7,027 nt of DNA from Pseudomonadota bacterium (GTDB lineage: Bacteria > Desulfobacterota > Syntrophobacteria > Syntrophobacterales > Syntrophobacteraceae): NCBI GenBank assembly GCA_023442755.1, contig JAEZXS010000197.1:1-7027 (forward strand), written 5' to 3'. The notes under the pieces are model-generated. The model did no database searches and was not told the DNA's origin. It was given only the letters and a program-made list of their open reading frames with translations. This document shows, piece by piece, positions 6,329 through 7,027 of the stretch. The stretch's first letter is position 1; every line of letters begins with the position of its first letter. The translations under genes and the position numbers were made by a program.

Positions 6329-7027
6329 TTATATATTGCACTCACCGGGATCGCATGGAGCGGAGTATTCAAAATTGACAGCCTCTTCCCCAACACCTAA
6401 TTCGAGAACCTGGGCGGACTTGCTGCCGTAGCGAAAGATGGTGACGCCTTTGAGTCCAAGTTCCCATGCTGCCTGATATATCCTCTCGATATCTTCGGGA
6501 GTCGCCTCTTCCGGCAGATTTATGGTTTTGGAAACGGAGTTGTCAACGCGGCGCTGAAAGGCCGCCTGGATCAGCAGGTGATGTTCGGGTGGTATCCCGA
6601 GAGCGGTGACAAAGAGTCGCACGATATCAGATGGAACTCCCTGGATTGAGTTCAGGTGTCCTTTTCGTAAAATTTGTTCTGAAAGCTCTTCGAGGACAAG
6701 GTTTTTGCTTCGGAGGTATTCGAGGAAAACGGGGCTGACCTCAACCTGTGTCTCGCCGCCGAGTATGTTGACCCTTCGGTATGCAAGCGCAAAAAGAGGC
6801 TCGATGCTCGAACTCGTATCGGCAATGATGCTGATGGTGCCTGTGGGAGCGATTGCCGTACGAGTGGAATTTCTCACCTTAATGTTTCCTGCTTCGTAGG
6901 AACTGCCCTTCCAGTAGGGGAAAGCGCCGCGCTCTTCCGCAAGCTGCAGTGAAGCTTTGAGCGCTTCTTCCGAGATGAACCGCTGGATCCTTTCGGCAAG
7001 CTCGACTGCATCGCCGGAGTCATATGG
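6329..7027 (-). CDS. nrdJ: Class II (adenosylcobalamin-dependent) ribonucleotide reductase, C-terminal part
   Basis: The frame is open to the right edge, so the 232 residues seen are the C-terminal end of a larger enzyme. Class II reductases convert ribonucleotides to deoxyribonucleotides using adenosylcobalamin to generate the thiyl radical, independent of oxygen. Diagnostic segments are AFPYWKGS (residues 35-42 of the visible part), the highly conserved APTGTISIIA (60-69), SSSIEPLFALAYRR (a little after), and VDNSVSKTINLPEEAT, followed by GLKGVTIFRYGSK. The protein ends in APCDPGECNI, with C225 and C230 probably serving as the C-terminal dithiol that re-reduces the active-site disulfide. 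There is no additional zinc-ribbon tail after it. No start codon is needed within the window: the apparent GTG start at 6877 is an internal valine. Its presence indicates cobalamin use by the host. Confidence 0.92.
   Translation of the reverse strand, partial: PYDSGDAVELAERIQRFISEEALKASLQLAEERGAFPYWKGSSYEAGNIKVRNSTRTAIAPTGTISIIADTSSSIEPLFALAYRRVNILGGETQVEVSPVFLEYLRSKNLVLEELSEQILRKGHLNSIQGVPSDIVRLFVTALGIPPEHHLLIQAAFQRRVDNSVSKTINLPEEATPEDIERIYQAAWELGLKGVTIFRYGSKSAQVLELGVGEEAVNFEYSAPCDPGECNI

Noticed and set aside
6877..6879. GTG as the start of the ribonucleotide reductase gene
   Set aside because: Translation continues without a stop to the window edge and the upstream residues (AFPYWKGS) are family-typical, so this GTG is an internal valine codon.

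Overview
The window looks like a stretch of an ordinary bacterial chromosome. It is moderately GC-rich and gene-dense, with Shine-Dalgarno-led genes and sigma70-like promoter sequences. A bacterial-type asparaginyl-tRNA synthetase, a class II (B12-dependent) ribonucleotide reductase, a TauE/SafE-type permease and a HAMP membrane protein together would suit a Desulfobacterota/deltaproteobacterial anaerobe or facultative anaerobe. That taxonomic guess is inference, because no rRNA or other decisive marker is present.

Layout from left to right. Positions 1-172 hold no convincing gene, only a hairpin and a possible remnant of a retroelement 5' end. A small acidic protein of unknown function (173-412, minus) follows, then a non-coding gap with several inverted repeats (413-733). 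Next is a cupredoxin-like lipoprotein gene (734-1147, minus), divergent from asnS (1365-2768, plus). The 217-bp region between them carries plausible promoters in both directions. Converging on asnS is a two-gene minus-strand operon: a two-TM HAMP protein without an output domain (3602-4219), followed 4 nt later by a TauE/SafE-family permease (2833-3597). A 304-bp divergent regulatory gap (4220-4523) separates this operon from a stand-alone phosphoribosyltransferase gene (4524-5177, plus). A SnoaL-like protein (5376-5816, plus) follows. The right end is minus-strand: the C-terminal part of the class II ribonucleotide reductase (6329-7027, running off the edge), then a small secreted protein with two cysteine-bounded repeats (5901-6278), closed by a clear intrinsic terminator (5850-5872).

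The genes do not form one pathway. The only unit with strong linkage is the HAMP protein plus permease pair, which could be a sensor-coupled or membrane-regulated anion/sulfur-compound exporter. The two exported proteins (cupredoxin lipoprotein and repeat protein) are the other accessory-looking items. I found no CRISPR array, toxin-antitoxin pair, phage module, tRNA or rRNA, and no evidence of a large undescribed system. The most interesting items are the output-less HAMP protein coupled to the permease, the duplicated-module secreted protein, and several short palindromes in regulatory positions.
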